Shown here: positions 12,848 to 12,999 of the stretch, piece after piece
How positions within the stretch are numbered: the first letter of the stretch is position 1
How the letters are laid out: each line of letters begins with the position of its first letter
Assembly: GCA_016782825.1 (NCBI GenBank)
Contig: JADHXT010000063.1
Span: forward strand, 1 to 12,999
DNA length: 12,999 bases
Source of the DNA: Candidatus Brocadiia bacterium
GTDB lineage: Bacteria > Planctomycetota > PUPC01 > DSUN01
Direction: 5' to 3'
Program-made: the position numbers and the translations under genes
Notes under the pieces: generated by a model
The model's database searches: none
The model's input: the letters and a program-made list of their open reading frames with translations, nothing else
What the model was told of the DNA's origin: nothing

Positions 12848-12999
12848 CCCGGCCGGCCACCGCCCAGCCCATCCTCGTCCGCGCCCCCACGTGGGTGGTG
12901 CAGATGCCTCATGGCACCGTTTCGGCGCGAGTCAGCGACGCCAGACGGCATTCAGCAAAAGCGGATGGGCTGTCAGCTACAGCGGACACGCCCGCACTG
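12848..12999. other. Downstream tail with no supported gene
   Basis: These 152 bases after the dehydrogenase stop hold a 10-bp palindrome CCCACGTGGG (12886-12895) and a small hairpin, GCTGT/ACAGC with a 5-nt loop (12969-12983). Neither is followed by a T-run, so no intrinsic terminator is evident. A plus-strand frame from ATG 12904 and a minus-strand frame ending at 12909 both stay open to the edge. The plus frame has no good Shine-Dalgarno, and about 30 codons of either frame are too few to call a gene. Confidence 0.5.

Noticed and set aside
12904..12999. Start of a new plus-strand gene at the right edge
   Set aside because: Only 32 codons are visible, there is no convincing Shine-Dalgarno, and the opposite strand is equally open.

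Overview
The window is high-GC bacterial DNA with ten protein-coding genes, one of them cut by the left edge, and short gaps between them. I see no tRNA, rRNA, CRISPR array, insertion sequence or phage gene. The gene content is typical of Planctomycetota and related PVC-group genomes: two secreted Tat-signal Gfo/Idh/MocA oxidoreductases, several HEAT-repeat proteins, a secreted DUF3604/PHP protein and a rhomboid-TPR protein. That placement is inference from gene families, not from a marker gene. The long G+C-biased reading frames antisense to the real genes are shadows.

Layout from left to right. (1) Positions 1-1796, minus strand: a promoter, a Tat-exported Gfo/Idh/MocA dehydrogenase, then an exported HEAT-type protein that runs off the left edge. 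(2) 1795-3170, minus: a single-gene unit for a rhomboid protease with a C-terminal helical-repeat (TPR-like) tail, its own promoter and a probable intrinsic terminator. (3) 3191-8372, minus: a three-gene operon behind a perfect-consensus promoter. It encodes a secreted HEAT-repeat protein, a 74-residue Cys-rich protein and a large secreted protein with a carbohydrate-binding-like domain, a probable seven-bladed propeller and a DUF3604/PHP metal-hydrolase domain. (4) 8502-9146: a membrane-anchored HEAT protein (minus) diverging from riboflavin synthase (plus), with mirror-image promoters. (5) 9795-11384, minus: a multi-pass GT39/GT83-like glycosyltransferase, tail-to-tail with ribE. (6) 11537-12847, plus: a second Tat-exported Gfo/Idh/MocA paralogue diverging from the glycosyltransferase, followed by a 152-base tail with no supported gene.

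The common theme is the cell envelope and sugar chemistry: exported redox enzymes that probably act on sugars or cyclitols, an exported carbohydrate-binding hydrolase candidate, and a membrane glycosyltransferase. ribE is the only clear central-metabolism gene. The best candidate for something little described is the operon at 3191-8312. Promoters are unusually easy to read: seven transcription units each have a sigma-70-like -35/-10 pair 16-18 bp apart with a short leader. The base skew of the + strand also changes sign near 8.5-9.8 kb, from G-rich to C-rich, independently of gene direction.
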